This document shows, in pieces, positions 1 through 8,182 of a stretch of 57,500 bases of DNA. Every line of letters starts with the position of its first letter. Positions within the stretch are counted from its first letter, which is position 1. The stretch is from the NCBI GenBank assembly GCA_905478295.1, contig CAJQHZ010000016.1, positions 1 to 57,500 on the forward strand, read 5' to 3'. The DNA is from an uncultured Flavobacteriales bacterium. GTDB lineage: Bacteria > Bacteroidota > Bacteroidia > Flavobacteriales > Schleiferiaceae. Made by a program: the position numbers and the translations under genes. The notes beneath the pieces are model-generated. The model did no database searches, was not told the origin of the DNA, and saw nothing but the letters and a program-made list of their open reading frames with translations.

Positions 1-1
1 T

Positions 2-1630
2 AATTTTGATATGGATTTGGCCTATTTCTCGGAATCGGCTGACTTTACAATCAAACTGCAACCGCATGAAGAAGATTTTTCCATTGCGGGCGAATTAGAA
101 TTTATGGTGTGTAACGACGAAATGTGTTTGCCGCCAACCTATGAGGATTTTGAAGCTACCGTCACTGGCGCTCCGGTTCCCTCTATATGGAAGGGAATGG
201 GCACGACCTTTTGGCTTGGATTCTTGGGCGGTTTTGCCGCACTTATCATGCCGTGTATTTTCCCGATGATACCGCTTACGGTGAGTTTCTTTACGAAACA
301 GAGTAAGACCAAAGCGGAAGGGATTGTTAAGGCTTCGATCTATGGTATCGGTATCATTGTAATCTACGTGGGATTAGGACTTTTGGTTACGCTCCTTTTT
401 GGTGCGGATAGTTTGAATAAAATGGCCACTAACCCGTGGTTTAATCTCGCATTCTTTGCCTTATTTGTGGTTTTTGCCGCAAGTTTCTTTGGCGCTTTTG
501 AAATCACCTTGCCTTCCAGCTGGGTGAATAAAGCGGACGATGCGTCTAATAAAGGAGGTATGGTCGGAATTTTCTTCATGGCTTTTACCTTGAGTTTAGT
601 AAGTTTCTCATGTACAGGACCAATTATTGGATCACTCCTTGTTAAAGCCGCCTCTGGTGGATCGTTACTAGGTCCAGCAGTTGGAATGTTTGGTTTTGCC
701 CTTGCTCTCGCTATTCCATTTACGCTATTCGCAGCTTTCCCAGGCTGGTTAAATTCCCTGCCATCTTCCGGAGGTTGGTTGAATACGGTGAAGGTGACCC
801 TTGGATTTTTAGAATTGGCTTTTGCCTTGAAGTTCTTATCTACCGCGGACATGGTCATGCAGTGGCATTTATTAGAACGCGAATTATTCCTTGCCATTTG
901 GGTGACTATTGCATTCGCAACAGCGTTCTATTTGCTGGGTGCTTTCCGCATGCCGCTAGACAGTCCCGTACAGAGCATCGGCGTGAGCCGTTTATTTATC
1001 GCACTAACCTTCCTAATCATGGGCTTTTACATGCTGCCAGGAATCTTCGGAGCCCCTGTGAAACTCATCGCAGGTTTCCCGCCGCCGGAGCATTATGCTG
1101 AGCAAAGAGGAGGAGCCTTCGCACAGCCAAACATCACAACAGTGGTATCCGGCGAACAGACGAGTGTTCAGCCGGAATTGGGCGAACATTGTCCCAATGG
1201 ACTTCCTTGTTTTAACGACTACGAAGCCGGATTGGCCTATGCGAAAGAAGTAGGTAAACCCATCATGATTGATTTCACTGGATGGGGCTGTGTGAATTGC
1301 CGTAAAATGGAAGAAAATGTATGGGTTGACGAACGCGTTCATCAGCGTCTTCGCGACAACGTCGTATTGGTTTCATTGTATGTAGATGCGCGCCCTGAGT
1401 TACCAGAAGATGAACAATACATCAGCGAAATTACGGGTCGTAAAATCAAGAACATTGGAAATAAATGGAGTGAATTCCAAGAGGTTAACTTCCAGGAAGT
1501 AAGCCAACCGCTCTATGTTATTTTAGGCCACGATAACCTAGAGCCTTTGGTGGAGAAAAATGCGTACAATCTCGATGTAGAAGCCTATATCGAATGGCTT
1601 GACCGCGGAGTCGCAGCATTCGAAAAATAA
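2..1630 (+). CDS. dsbD: DsbD-like thiol:disulfide interchange protein (5' end outside window)
   Basis: Membrane protein that carries electrons from the cytoplasm to periplasmic thiol proteins. The open frame runs in from the left edge, so the N-terminus is missing; the ATG at 11 is internal. Visible parts, in order: the end of an N-terminal DsbD-alpha-type domain (a CNDEMC-x-PP segment, as in that family), a central multi-pass region with a Cys in a membrane segment (MPCIFPMIP) and a second one (SCTGP), and a C-terminal thioredoxin-like domain with the redox motif WGCVNC near residue 425 of the visible part. This domain order is that of DsbD/ScsB proteins. A terminator-like hairpin follows 20 nt after the stop. 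Identity as a DsbD-family protein is secure; the physiological partner is not visible here. Confidence 0.9.
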   Translation, partial: NFDMDLAYFSESADFTIKLQPHEEDFSIAGELEFMVCNDEMCLPPTYEDFEATVTGAPVPSIWKGMGTTFWLGFLGGFAALIMPCIFPMIPLTVSFFTKQSKTKAEGIVKASIYGIGIIVIYVGLGLLVTLLFGADSLNKMATNPWFNLAFFALFVVFAASFFGAFEITLPSSWVNKADDASNKGGMVGIFFMAFTLSLVSFSCTGPIIGSLLVKAASGGSLLGPAVGMFGFALALAIPFTLFAAFPGWLNSLPSSGGWLNTVKVTLGFLELAFALKFLSTADMVMQWHLLERELFLAIWVTIAFATAFYLLGAFRMPLDSPVQSIGVSRLFIALTFLIMGFYMLPGIFGAPVKLIAGFPPPEHYAEQRGGAFAQPNITTVVSGEQTSVQPELGEHCPNGLPCFNDYEAGLAYAKEVGKPIMIDFTGWGCVNCRKMEENVWVDERVHQRLRDNVVLVSLYVDARPELPEDEQYISEITGRKIKNIGNKWSEFQEVNFQEVSQPLYVILGHDNLEPLVEKNAYNLDVEAYIEWLDRGVAAFEK

Positions 1631-1649
1631 ATTGCTTTTAAATATTTCT

Positions 1650-1682
1650 AACGCCCGGACAGAACCATCTGCTCCGGGCGTT
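1650..1682 (+). terminator. hairpin after the dsbD-like gene
   Basis: A 10-bp inverted repeat (1650-1659 with 1673-1682, core ACGCCCGGA/TCCGGGCGT) with an inner CAG/CTG extension lies between the dsbD-like gene and the next small gene. The T-tract after it is short, so it is a weaker intrinsic terminator than the others in the window. Confidence 0.55.
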
Positions 1683-1693
1683 GTCATTTAGAT

Positions 1694-2113
1694 ATGGAAG
1701 CAACGCTAGAAGAACGGTACCGACTTCGTCAAGATCAGAAAGTTGTGGGCTATGCCAGGAAAATTGGTGGTCGCACACTGTTTTATAGTCGCGACGGGTT
1801 TTGGTGGTCGGGTCTTAAAATCGAACATAATCAGATCGATGAGAGCATCGGTATTTACGATATTGATCGTCAAATGCTTCATGAATGGGATATTGTCGAA
1901 TACCGTCTAGAAGAAGACCGTGACCGATTAGGCGCCTTTCTCTGGTCAACGAAACGCAAGTGTTTCTGTATTGTAGATGTAAAAGATCCAGAAATTGAGG
2001 TCCCACTCTTTGTGGATGACCTTCAGTTATTTCAGCCGAACGACTTGCGATTCAAAGCATACCTCTTTGAAAATCCAGATTTAATGGAAGAGTTAGGTGT
2101 GAGAGACGAATGA
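1694..2113 (+). CDS. conserved-looking small protein of unknown function
   Basis: Predicted 139-residue soluble protein that I do not recognise. It has no signal peptide and no membrane segment, is rich in charged and aromatic residues (a DGFWWSG segment near residue 36) and is acidic at the C-terminus. It starts 12 nt after the hairpin that ends the dsbD-like gene. It ends 41 nt before tyrS on the same strand with no terminator between, so the two are probably co-transcribed. The reading frame is intact and has normal codon use for the region, so I take it as real. Confidence 0.65.
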   Translation: MEATLEERYRLRQDQKVVGYARKIGGRTLFYSRDGFWWSGLKIEHNQIDESIGIYDIDRQMLHEWDIVEYRLEEDRDRLGAFLWSTKRKCFCIVDVKDPEIEVPLFVDDLQLFQPNDLRFKAYLFENPDLMEELGVRDE

Positions 2114-2154
2114 TAGCTATTTTAGCAGTTCAGTACTAACGCATCACAAGCAGG

Positions 2155-3435
2155 ATGAACACTAACTTTGTAGAAGAATTAAAATGGCGTGGCATGTTAC
2201 ACGATATCATGCCCGATACCGAAGAACTGCTGACTAAAGAAATGGTAAGTGGTTACATAGGTTTTGACCCAACAGCAGATTCTTTAGGAGTAGGAAACAT
2301 GGTGCAGATCATGACGCTCGTTCATTTCCAACGCGCAGGGCACAAGCCGATCGCCCTATTGGGTGGTGCCACAGGCATGGTGGGCGATCCTTCGGGGAAA
2401 AGCGCAGAGCGCAATTTGCTAGATTTAGAGACGCTCAACCACAACCTTGATAGCCAGAAAGCACAATTGGCTAAATTCTTAGACTTTGATTGCGGCGAGA
2501 ACAGTGCCGAGATCGTCAATAATTATGATTGGTTTAAAGAGTTTGATTTTTTAGGATTCATACGCGATGTAGGTAAGCACATGAGTGTCAACTACATGAT
2601 GGCAAAGGACAGCGTAAAAAATAGATTAGAAACCGGTATGAGTTTTACGGAATTCTCGTACCAATTGATCCAAGGCTATGACTTCTACCACCTTTGGAAA
2701 AACCGTGGGGTGAAGCTTCAAATGGGCGGCTCCGATCAGTGGGGTAACATCACTACAGGAACAGAGCTCATTCGTCGCTTGGGTCGCGGCTCAGCACATG
2801 CGTTGACTACGCCTTTAATCAAAAAAGCCGACGGCACTAAATTTGGAAAATCGGAAGGTGGGAATGTTTGGCTGGATCCGAAACGTACGACACCGTATGC
2901 GTTTTACCAGTTTTGGTTAAATGCAGCCGATTCTGATGCTGAGAATTATATAAAGATCTTTAGTATCGAATCGCGTGAGGTCATTGAAGCACTTATCGCA
3001 GAACATGCTGAGGCTCCGCACCAGCGTAAATTACAAAAGGCCTTAGCCGAAGAAATAACGATAAGGGTTCATAGTCAAGAGGACTTAGAAAACGCCCAAG
3101 CAGCTTCACAAATATTGTTCGGAAAGGCAACTGAAGAGCAACTTCGCGGTCTTGATAATGATACTTTAATGAGCGTCTTTGAGGGTGTGCCACAGCATGA
3201 ATTACCGGCTGCAGCACTTGATACCGGCCTAGACATTGTAGATGCCTTAGCAGAGGCAACCACTATTTTCCCTTCGAAAGGAGAGGCTAGAAAAATGGTA
3301 CAAGGCAATGGCGTTGCCATTAATAAAACGAAAGTGACGGTGGATAAGCAGCTGACTGTAGAAGATGTAGTCGCCGGAAACCTTATTCTCGTCCAGAAAG
3401 GCAAAAAGAATTACTACCTCGTTCGCGTCATCTAA
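2155..3435 (+). CDS. tyrS: tyrosyl-tRNA synthetase
   Basis: Charges tRNA-Tyr with tyrosine in the cytoplasm. Class I synthetase features are visible: the HIGH-equivalent motif GVGN at residues 45-48 after FDPTADSL, the tyrosine/tRNA site segment [10 protein letters not shown] near 190-200, and the KMSKS-equivalent KFGKS at 229-233. A C-terminal S4-type RNA-binding domain covers about residues 360-426 ([17 protein letters not shown]). The length of 426 residues is usual for TyrS. The 3' end overlaps the convergent secreted-protein gene by 4 nt. The start ATG lies 41 nt after the small upstream gene, with no recognisable Shine-Dalgarno sequence, as is common in Bacteroidetes. Confidence 0.97.
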   Translation: MNTNFVEELKWRGMLHDIMPDTEELLTKEMVSGYIGFDPTADSLGVGNMVQIMTLVHFQRAGHKPIALLGGATGMVGDPSGKSAERNLLDLETLNHNLDSQKAQLAKFLDFDCGENSAEIVNNYDWFKEFDFLGFIRDVGKHMSVNYMMAKDSVKNRLETGMSFTEFSYQLIQGYDFYHLWKNRGVKLQMGGSDQWGNITTGTELIRRLGRGSAHALTTPLIKKADGTKFGKSEGGNVWLDPKRTTPYAFYQFWLNAADSDAENYIKIFSIESREVIEALIAEHAEAPHQRKLQKALAEEITIRVHSQEDLENAQAASQILFGKATEEQLRGLDNDTLMSVFEGVPQHELPAAALDTGLDIVDALAEATTIFPSKGEARKMVQGNGVAINKTKVTVDKQLTVEDVVAGNLILVQKGKKNYYLVRVI

Positions 3436-4175
3436 AGCGGTAGGTAATTAAATACGATATCGTCGATTTCTTTCATGAAGCGATCATTTGGGCGCTGAAA
3501 GAAGTAGAACATTCCGTTTTCTCGCTTGGCACTTTCCTTCAGTTTCGCATATTCGAAGGATTCACCTTTGTTTACTAAACAGTAAGGTAAGCCGCTACGT
3601 ACGATGAAAAGTGCTTGAAAATCTGGCTCCGAAGGGTTTTTACTTCTATTGAGGTATGCCCAGCATTCGTAACCGTCAAAACGTTGGTACTCCCATTGAT
3701 TCTTTTTGAAGGCATCTTTCAAATTATCATTGACGGCGCCCAAACGTTGTCCGGAAAAATAGTTTTCTAAGAAATTAGTGGGAAAACTTTTCCGTTCTAA
3801 TTCTCTACCTAAGACTTGCCCAGATAAAACCACCTCGTAATATTTAGACATTCGCCTAGCGGTACTTTCCCAAAGTGAGTCCAAAGGATAGCTTGTGTAT
3901 ACTGTTCCGAGCGTATCTTTTTTTGCATTGAGCAAAGCGGCATCGGCCATAACTCTTTTGTCCAATTCGTTGACAAAGTCTTCATGAACCCATACGTGTG
4001 TAGTCCCCTGGTAATAACCGCTGTTAAAATCTGTAGCGAAAATTCGTACTGAATCGCGCAAACTCAGAGTGCCTTCACCGTTGGTGAAGTTCGCTGTCCG
4101 TCTTACAACTTGGGCATTGCTCAACGTGCAAAACGCTAGAAATGTAAAACAGAAGAAAGTATTTAATTGTCTCAT
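3432..4175 (-). CDS. secreted protein of unknown function
   Basis: Predicted 247-residue protein with a clear N-terminal signal peptide (hydrophobic [12 protein letters not shown], likely cut after SNA-Q). I do not recognise a domain. The mature part is mixed alpha/beta in character, without repeats or a type IX C-terminal sorting domain, so a periplasmic location is most likely. Its ATG overlaps the stop of the LuxE-type gene by 4 nt (ATGA), which implies translational coupling and a shared transcript. It converges on tyrS with a 4-nt overlap. No function can be assigned from sequence; the coupling to an acyl-protein synthetase is the only clue. Confidence 0.75.
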   Translation of the reverse strand: MRQLNTFFCFTFLAFCTLSNAQVVRRTANFTNGEGTLSLRDSVRIFATDFNSGYYQGTTHVWVHEDFVNELDKRVMADAALLNAKKDTLGTVYTSYPLDSLWESTARRMSKYYEVVLSGQVLGRELERKSFPTNFLENYFSGQRLGAVNDNLKDAFKKNQWEYQRFDGYECWAYLNRSKNPSEPDFQALFIVRSGLPYCLVNKGESFEYAKLKESAKRENGMFYFFQRPNDRFMKEIDDIVFNYLPL

Positions 4176-5173
4176 AGACTAACCATTAAATTACAGCCTC
4201 TAATTTCACTATTGTCGAGTCGGCCGTAAACTTCAAATGTACCATTTTCAAAAACCCTGCCTTGATCTGATAGTGCTAAAAATGCACAGGTATCTTCGTT
4301 GGCAAGATCTATGATTTGTAGTGCTCCGCGGCTTCCGTCTCGTTTAGGCACATCTAGTGGATCGGCTATATCCCGAGTATAAACACGCATCCAAGGTGGG
4401 CATTTAAAAACATCGGAACCATTTAAGTATGCTTGGCTTAGTAATTCTGTCATGCCATACTCACTATCGAGCGTGCTTACGGGGAAACTGTTTCTTAAAA
4501 TGGCGTGTACCTGTTCTCGAATCAATTCTTTTCTGCGTCCTTTCATCCCGCCGGTCTCCATAATATGGAGTTCCAAAAAATGCAATTGCGGACCGATTCC
4601 AAAGTCATCGTTTGCAAGTTTTTCAGCAAAATCAAGCAAAGCAAAGGTGACGCCTAATAAAAGCGTGGGTCGATTTTCAGATTGCAAACGCATCAGAATC
4701 GCAATTAAATCCTGATGATTGTACAAATAAAATCCACTATCCTTGGAACCACTCTCACGAATCATGCCTTCCGTCATATGTACTAATGAAGACCCTTCGC
4801 GTTCTAAATACGAAGGCAATAGTGCCAAAACGGTCCAATTCTTTATGGAGCCATATTCTCGTTCGAAACCGGCCAAATAGATTTGATCATATGCGGACAC
4901 GGATTTAACGTAATGCAAACTGGGTGTTCCTCCGGTCGTGGTAGAAGAAGAGAATACGGTTTCGGCTTCCCAGTCTCCAGTCTTAATCTCATGTCCCTTA
5001 AACTGTTCTACAGGAAAAAATGGAATGGCTTCGAGACTGCGCACGTTCTTTGGATTTCGGCATAATAGGTCGCACCATTTACGGTAGCGTAAGTTTTTCG
5101 CATACTGCCGTTCAAATACAGCAAGTGCATTTGATTCGAAATTTTCTTCCGATATGTGGTCGAGATACGGCAT
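4172..5173 (-). CDS. LuxE-family acyl-protein synthetase/acyltransferase-like protein
   Basis: Members of the LuxE family activate a fatty acid with ATP and load it on a protein cysteine. Seen here: an ATP-loop-like Ser/Thr/Gly segment SSSTTTGGTPS near residue 77-87, the family-typical EYGMTELLSQAY block in the C-terminal half, and a following segment (LQIIDLANEDTCAFLA) matching the LuxE C-terminal region. Length 333 is close to LuxE (about 370). No luxC, luxD or luxAB is nearby, so bioluminescence is not implied. The start codon lies directly behind the T-tract of a terminator (5174-5200). An in-frame TAG stands just upstream of that hairpin, so no longer reading frame is possible. The downstream partner is a secreted unknown protein, overlapping by 4 nt. 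Confidence 0.8.
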   Translation of the reverse strand: MPYLDHISEENFESNALAVFERQYAKNLRYRKWCDLLCRNPKNVRSLEAIPFFPVEQFKGHEIKTGDWEAETVFSSSTTTGGTPSLHYVKSVSAYDQIYLAGFEREYGSIKNWTVLALLPSYLEREGSSLVHMTEGMIRESGSKDSGFYLYNHQDLIAILMRLQSENRPTLLLGVTFALLDFAEKLANDDFGIGPQLHFLELHIMETGGMKGRRKELIREQVHAILRNSFPVSTLDSEYGMTELLSQAYLNGSDVFKCPPWMRVYTRDIADPLDVPKRDGSRGALQIIDLANEDTCAFLALSDQGRVFENGTFEVYGRLDNSEIRGCNLMVSL

Positions 5174-5200
5174 AAAAAAACCCGCGCTGCAAGCGCGGGT
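5174..5200 (-). terminator. intrinsic terminator of the TonB receptor gene
   Basis: On the minus strand a near-perfect stem (ACCCGCGCT with AGCGCGGGT, 3-nt loop, 5180-5200) is followed by seven T (5174-5180). It lies 24 nt after the stop of the receptor gene. Its T-tract ends immediately before the ATG of the LuxE-type gene. Confidence 0.9.
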
Positions 5201-5224
5201 CTAAATTAGTTAATCGCAGTGAGG

Positions 5225-8080
5225 TTAAAGCGAGTATCTGAAGCTCAATTTAAACGTCCGTCCCGGTGCCCATGTGCTAAAGAATGGGGAATGGCTATTG
5301 TAGCTGCGGAAAATACGATCACGCGTATCGTCCATGATGTTGTTTACGCTAAACCCTAATTGGTATTGACGATCCGCACCGAAGTTTTTCAATAGGTTGA
5401 AGTTCAAACTGTGGAACGGTACCTCAAAAACATCCGGGTTGTCTGCTACACCAACAATGTATAGTTTTTCACCTTGTACATTATAGAATAGACCGCCTTG
5501 CCATCCGTTTTTTGGATTGTTGTAACTCAATCCAGCATTGATCAGGTAAGGACTTTGGCCTTGCATCGCTCTGGTTTCACTAATGACTTCTCCTTCTCGA
5601 GCCGAAGCTACACGCGCAGCGAACTCCGAAGAGTCTCTTGTCACAGAAGACAAGATGTAAGAGAAGTTCGAATTCAGTTCTAAATGCTTCATTCCGATGA
5701 AACCTAGATTTTTACGAATCTCAAACTCAGCACCGGCTACAGTTGCGTTACCCACGTTTCTTGGCTGGAAATTAGAAGGTGCAGCAGCAGAATACGCGAC
5801 CAGTTCAATCGGATTTTCGAAGTACTTATAAAAACCCGAAAACCCTATGGTTTGTCCGCCTTCGAAGAAATATTCGTAGCGGAAATCTAAATTGCTAATG
5901 GTAGTGTTGGTAAGATCAAGATTACCGATGAACGTAATACCTGTAAGGACATCTTCGATCTGCGCAGCACTCTTTTCTTTGAACGAAGGACGAGCTACTG
6001 TGCGGAAGGCGCCAAAACGAAGGTTTGAATTTTCGTTAACGCTATAAATGAGTGAGGCAGTAGGGAATAGGTTGAAGTTATTCAATACGGGCTCCCATTG
6101 GTAATTGATCCCCGTTCCAGGAGCAGCAGCCTCTTGCTGGTCTACACCGGTATAGAACTGGTCGTAGCGCTCCATACGAAGACCTACTACCATTTTTGTC
6201 AGTGGGTTCAAGCTGAATTCCTCATGAATGTAACCCGCCAGATTGCTTTGGATACCCTGGTATGCGTTATTCGCTTCGTAGTTTCCGCTGTAGTAGGTGC
6301 CTGCATCTGTGATCACATTCCAGACAAAGTCCTCAGAGAGTAATTCATCTGCTTCACCGGTAAGTGGATTTAAATTTCCTAACGATTTCGCACGCAACTG
6401 GTAACGTAAAATCTCGTAATCACGGTATTTGAAGGTGTAGCTCGCGCCGTATTTCATTTTCGCATCTCTTCCGCGAACTTCATGACTCCGCGTAAAGTCT
6501 AATCTGTTCGCCAGATTGAATTCATTCAATTCACGCCAAATGCGATTTGGGAATCCCGTTTCTCCTGGAGCAATAGCAAAAGTGTTGTCCTCTGTTCTAT
6601 ATGAAGTCGAACGGATGTCTTTATCTGCGATGCTACTAAAGGTAGGTGCAATGCGCCAATCGATTTTTAATTTATTGTCGTCGCGGCTGTGTTGGCCGTT
6701 GAACAAAGCAGAGGTAATGGAACGCTGCGAATATTCTAAGTTGTCTCTCGATCCAACAAACGAATTTTCAATAGACGAAGTCTCCTTGAATTTACCCGTA
6801 CGACTTTCGCCATTTTGCAAATGCATCACAGTAAATCGGTACTTATCGTTGTCGTCTTTAATGGAGTAACCGAAAAGACCACTCATAAATACATTACTTA
6901 TGGCTAATGAACCCACTTGAGTGCGGTCCGCCTGAAGCGCATAATCGGTAGGCTGATTTCCTTTACGGTAAAAGTTCTGCTCGTACATGCGGGTGCTGTC
7001 CACCCCAAGGGTGCCGTAAAAAGTGGTGTTCGCTTTGTAGGAGAAGGATCCGTTGTAACCAACGGTTTTACCGTTCTCTTTTTTAATTTGATTTCCGCCG
7101 CTTATACCTAAAGATCCATTCAGTGGCATGGACTGCGCTTTCGCGCCCAATACCGAAGAAAAGCCCTCCGTTAATTCCGTTGTAATCGGGTCGTCCAGGG
7201 CAGGATTAGGAATTCCTTCATAGATGTAATTCTGAGGCAGCGGATTAGTACGGAAACCACTGTCGAATCCTAAGAAATCTGTTACTGAACCCTGGTGGCC
7301 TAGGCCTTGAATGAGGTGCATTGCAGGATTGTAACTCAACGATGAGCTGATGTTCAATGTCTTTTTAGTCGGAAAATCGACCAATTCGATATTGACTAAA
7401 CCACCCGAAAAATCCGCAGGTAAATCTGCAGTAAGCGTTTTGAGTACTAGAATATTCTGTAAAATATTGGTCGGAAAAATATCCATTTGGAGCGAGTTAC
7501 GGTCCGGGTCAAGCCCAGGAATATCCATACTCATTAACTGCGTTTTCGTGTAGCGGTCACCGAGACCGCGGACAAACACGTACTTTCCACCTTGAATACT
7601 CACCCCAGGTACGCGAGTTACTGCAGCCGCAGCGTTTCCGTCCCCGATACGTTTAAAATTCTGTGCGGAAATACCGTCCATTACGGTGGCCGATTTTCTC
7701 TTTACATCCAACAATGCACTCTCCGTATTTCGCATCGCCGACGCAGTTACTGTAACGGTCATCAGCTCGTTAGTCGTAGGTTTGAGTCGTAAATTCTCAA
7801 AAGCTACCACTTCACCCGCAACTACTTTCACATCGGGAATGATCAGGGTGGTTAACCCAAGGAAGCTAATTTCTAGGCTGTATGACCCCGGAGCAAGGGA
7901 TAATTCAAAATGTCCATCGAAATCGGTAAAGGCAATTGCATTTTCACTGGGAATTTGGGCATTTGCGTAAAATAATGGTTCACTTGTTTCGTCTTCGTAA
8001 ACAGTTCCGCGGATGATACCATTCTGTGCGTAAGAAAGTACGCTGAATAGAATTGCTGCAAATAGCACTTTGATTTTCAT
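5225..8080 (-). CDS. TonB-dependent outer-membrane receptor with N-terminal carboxypeptidase-regulatory-like domain
   Basis: Outer-membrane gated channel driven by TonB-ExbBD. The 951-residue protein starts with a signal peptide (MKIKVLFAAILFSVLSYAQ). A carboxypeptidase-regulatory-like beta-sandwich follows (about 20-105; GIIRGTVYEDETSEPLFYANA), then the plug (about 120-240; VTRVPGVSIQGGKYVFVRGLGDRYTK), then a long beta-barrel ending in an aromatic-rich strand with C-terminal Leu (FKLSFRYSL), as needed for Bam insertion. It has no SusC/RagA-type signature and no SusD partner. The upstream gene on the same strand encodes a beta-helix lipoprotein, and the next genes are a phosphate regulator and transporter. 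A role in taking up a phosphorus compound is therefore plausible but is only an inference from context. Confidence 0.93.
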   Translation of the reverse strand: MKIKVLFAAILFSVLSYAQNGIIRGTVYEDETSEPLFYANAQIPSENAIAFTDFDGHFELSLAPGSYSLEISFLGLTTLIIPDVKVVAGEVVAFENLRLKPTTNELMTVTVTASAMRNTESALLDVKRKSATVMDGISAQNFKRIGDGNAAAAVTRVPGVSIQGGKYVFVRGLGDRYTKTQLMSMDIPGLDPDRNSLQMDIFPTNILQNILVLKTLTADLPADFSGGLVNIELVDFPTKKTLNISSSLSYNPAMHLIQGLGHQGSVTDFLGFDSGFRTNPLPQNYIYEGIPNPALDDPITTELTEGFSSVLGAKAQSMPLNGSLGISGGNQIKKENGKTVGYNGSFSYKANTTFYGTLGVDSTRMYEQNFYRKGNQPTDYALQADRTQVGSLAISNVFMSGLFGYSIKDDNDKYRFTVMHLQNGESRTGKFKETSSIENSFVGSRDNLEYSQRSITSALFNGQHSRDDNKLKIDWRIAPTFSSIADKDIRSTSYRTEDNTFAIAPGETGFPNRIWRELNEFNLANRLDFTRSHEVRGRDAKMKYGASYTFKYRDYEILRYQLRAKSLGNLNPLTGEADELLSEDFVWNVITDAGTYYSGNYEANNAYQGIQSNLAGYIHEEFSLNPLTKMVVGLRMERYDQFYTGVDQQEAAAPGTGINYQWEPVLNNFNLFPTASLIYSVNENSNLRFGAFRTVARPSFKEKSAAQIEDVLTGITFIGNLDLTNTTISNLDFRYEYFFEGGQTIGFSGFYKYFENPIELVAYSAAAPSNFQPRNVGNATVAGAEFEIRKNLGFIGMKHLELNSNFSYILSSVTRDSSEFAARVASAREGEVISETRAMQGQSPYLINAGLSYNNPKNGWQGGLFYNVQGEKLYIVGVADNPDVFEVPFHSLNFNLLKNFGADRQYQLGFSVNNIMDDTRDRIFRSYNSHSPFFSTWAPGRTFKLSFRYSL

Positions 8081-8117
8081 AGAAAGTCTAGTTCGTTTCT
8101 AAGTGCAAAACACGAAA

Positions 8118-8146
8118 AAAGGCCCGAGACAAATGTCTCGGGCCTT
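8118..8146 (-). terminator. intrinsic terminator of the beta-helix lipoprotein gene
   Basis: A 12-bp stem (8119-8130 with 8135-8146, core GGCCCGAGAC/GTCTCGGGCC) and a 4-nt loop are followed on the minus strand by a run of T (8115-8120). It separates the lipoprotein gene from the TonB receptor gene, so the receptor needs its own promoter or readthrough. Confidence 0.9.
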
Positions 8147-8155
8147 TTAATGTTC

Positions 8156-8173
8156 CTTTAACTTTATGTTAAG
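8156..8173 (-). promoter_or_regulatory. weak candidate PHO box upstream of the TonB receptor
   Basis: On the minus strand TTAAC and TTAAA are spaced by exactly 11 nt (CTTAACATAAAGTTAAAG), resembling the better sites at 12660 and 13926. It lies 75 nt before the receptor ATG but upstream of the lipoprotein terminator, and no -7-like element follows at the same 9-nt distance. It may therefore be fortuitous. Confidence 0.3.
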
Positions 8174-8182
8174 TGGATGAGC

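Noticed and set aside
364-897. 177-residue open frame antisense to the dsbD-like gene
   Set aside because: It is a shadow of the strongly family-matching plus-strand gene, is low-complexity Lys/Pro/Ala-rich and has no independent start context.
3075-3404. Antisense open frame inside tyrS
   Set aside because: It lies wholly within the S4-domain coding part of tyrS; Ser/Ala/Thr-rich composition is typical of a shadow frame.
4172-5173. A bioluminescence locus because of the LuxE-type gene
   Set aside because: No luxA, luxB, luxC or luxD is present; the family is wider than the lux operon.
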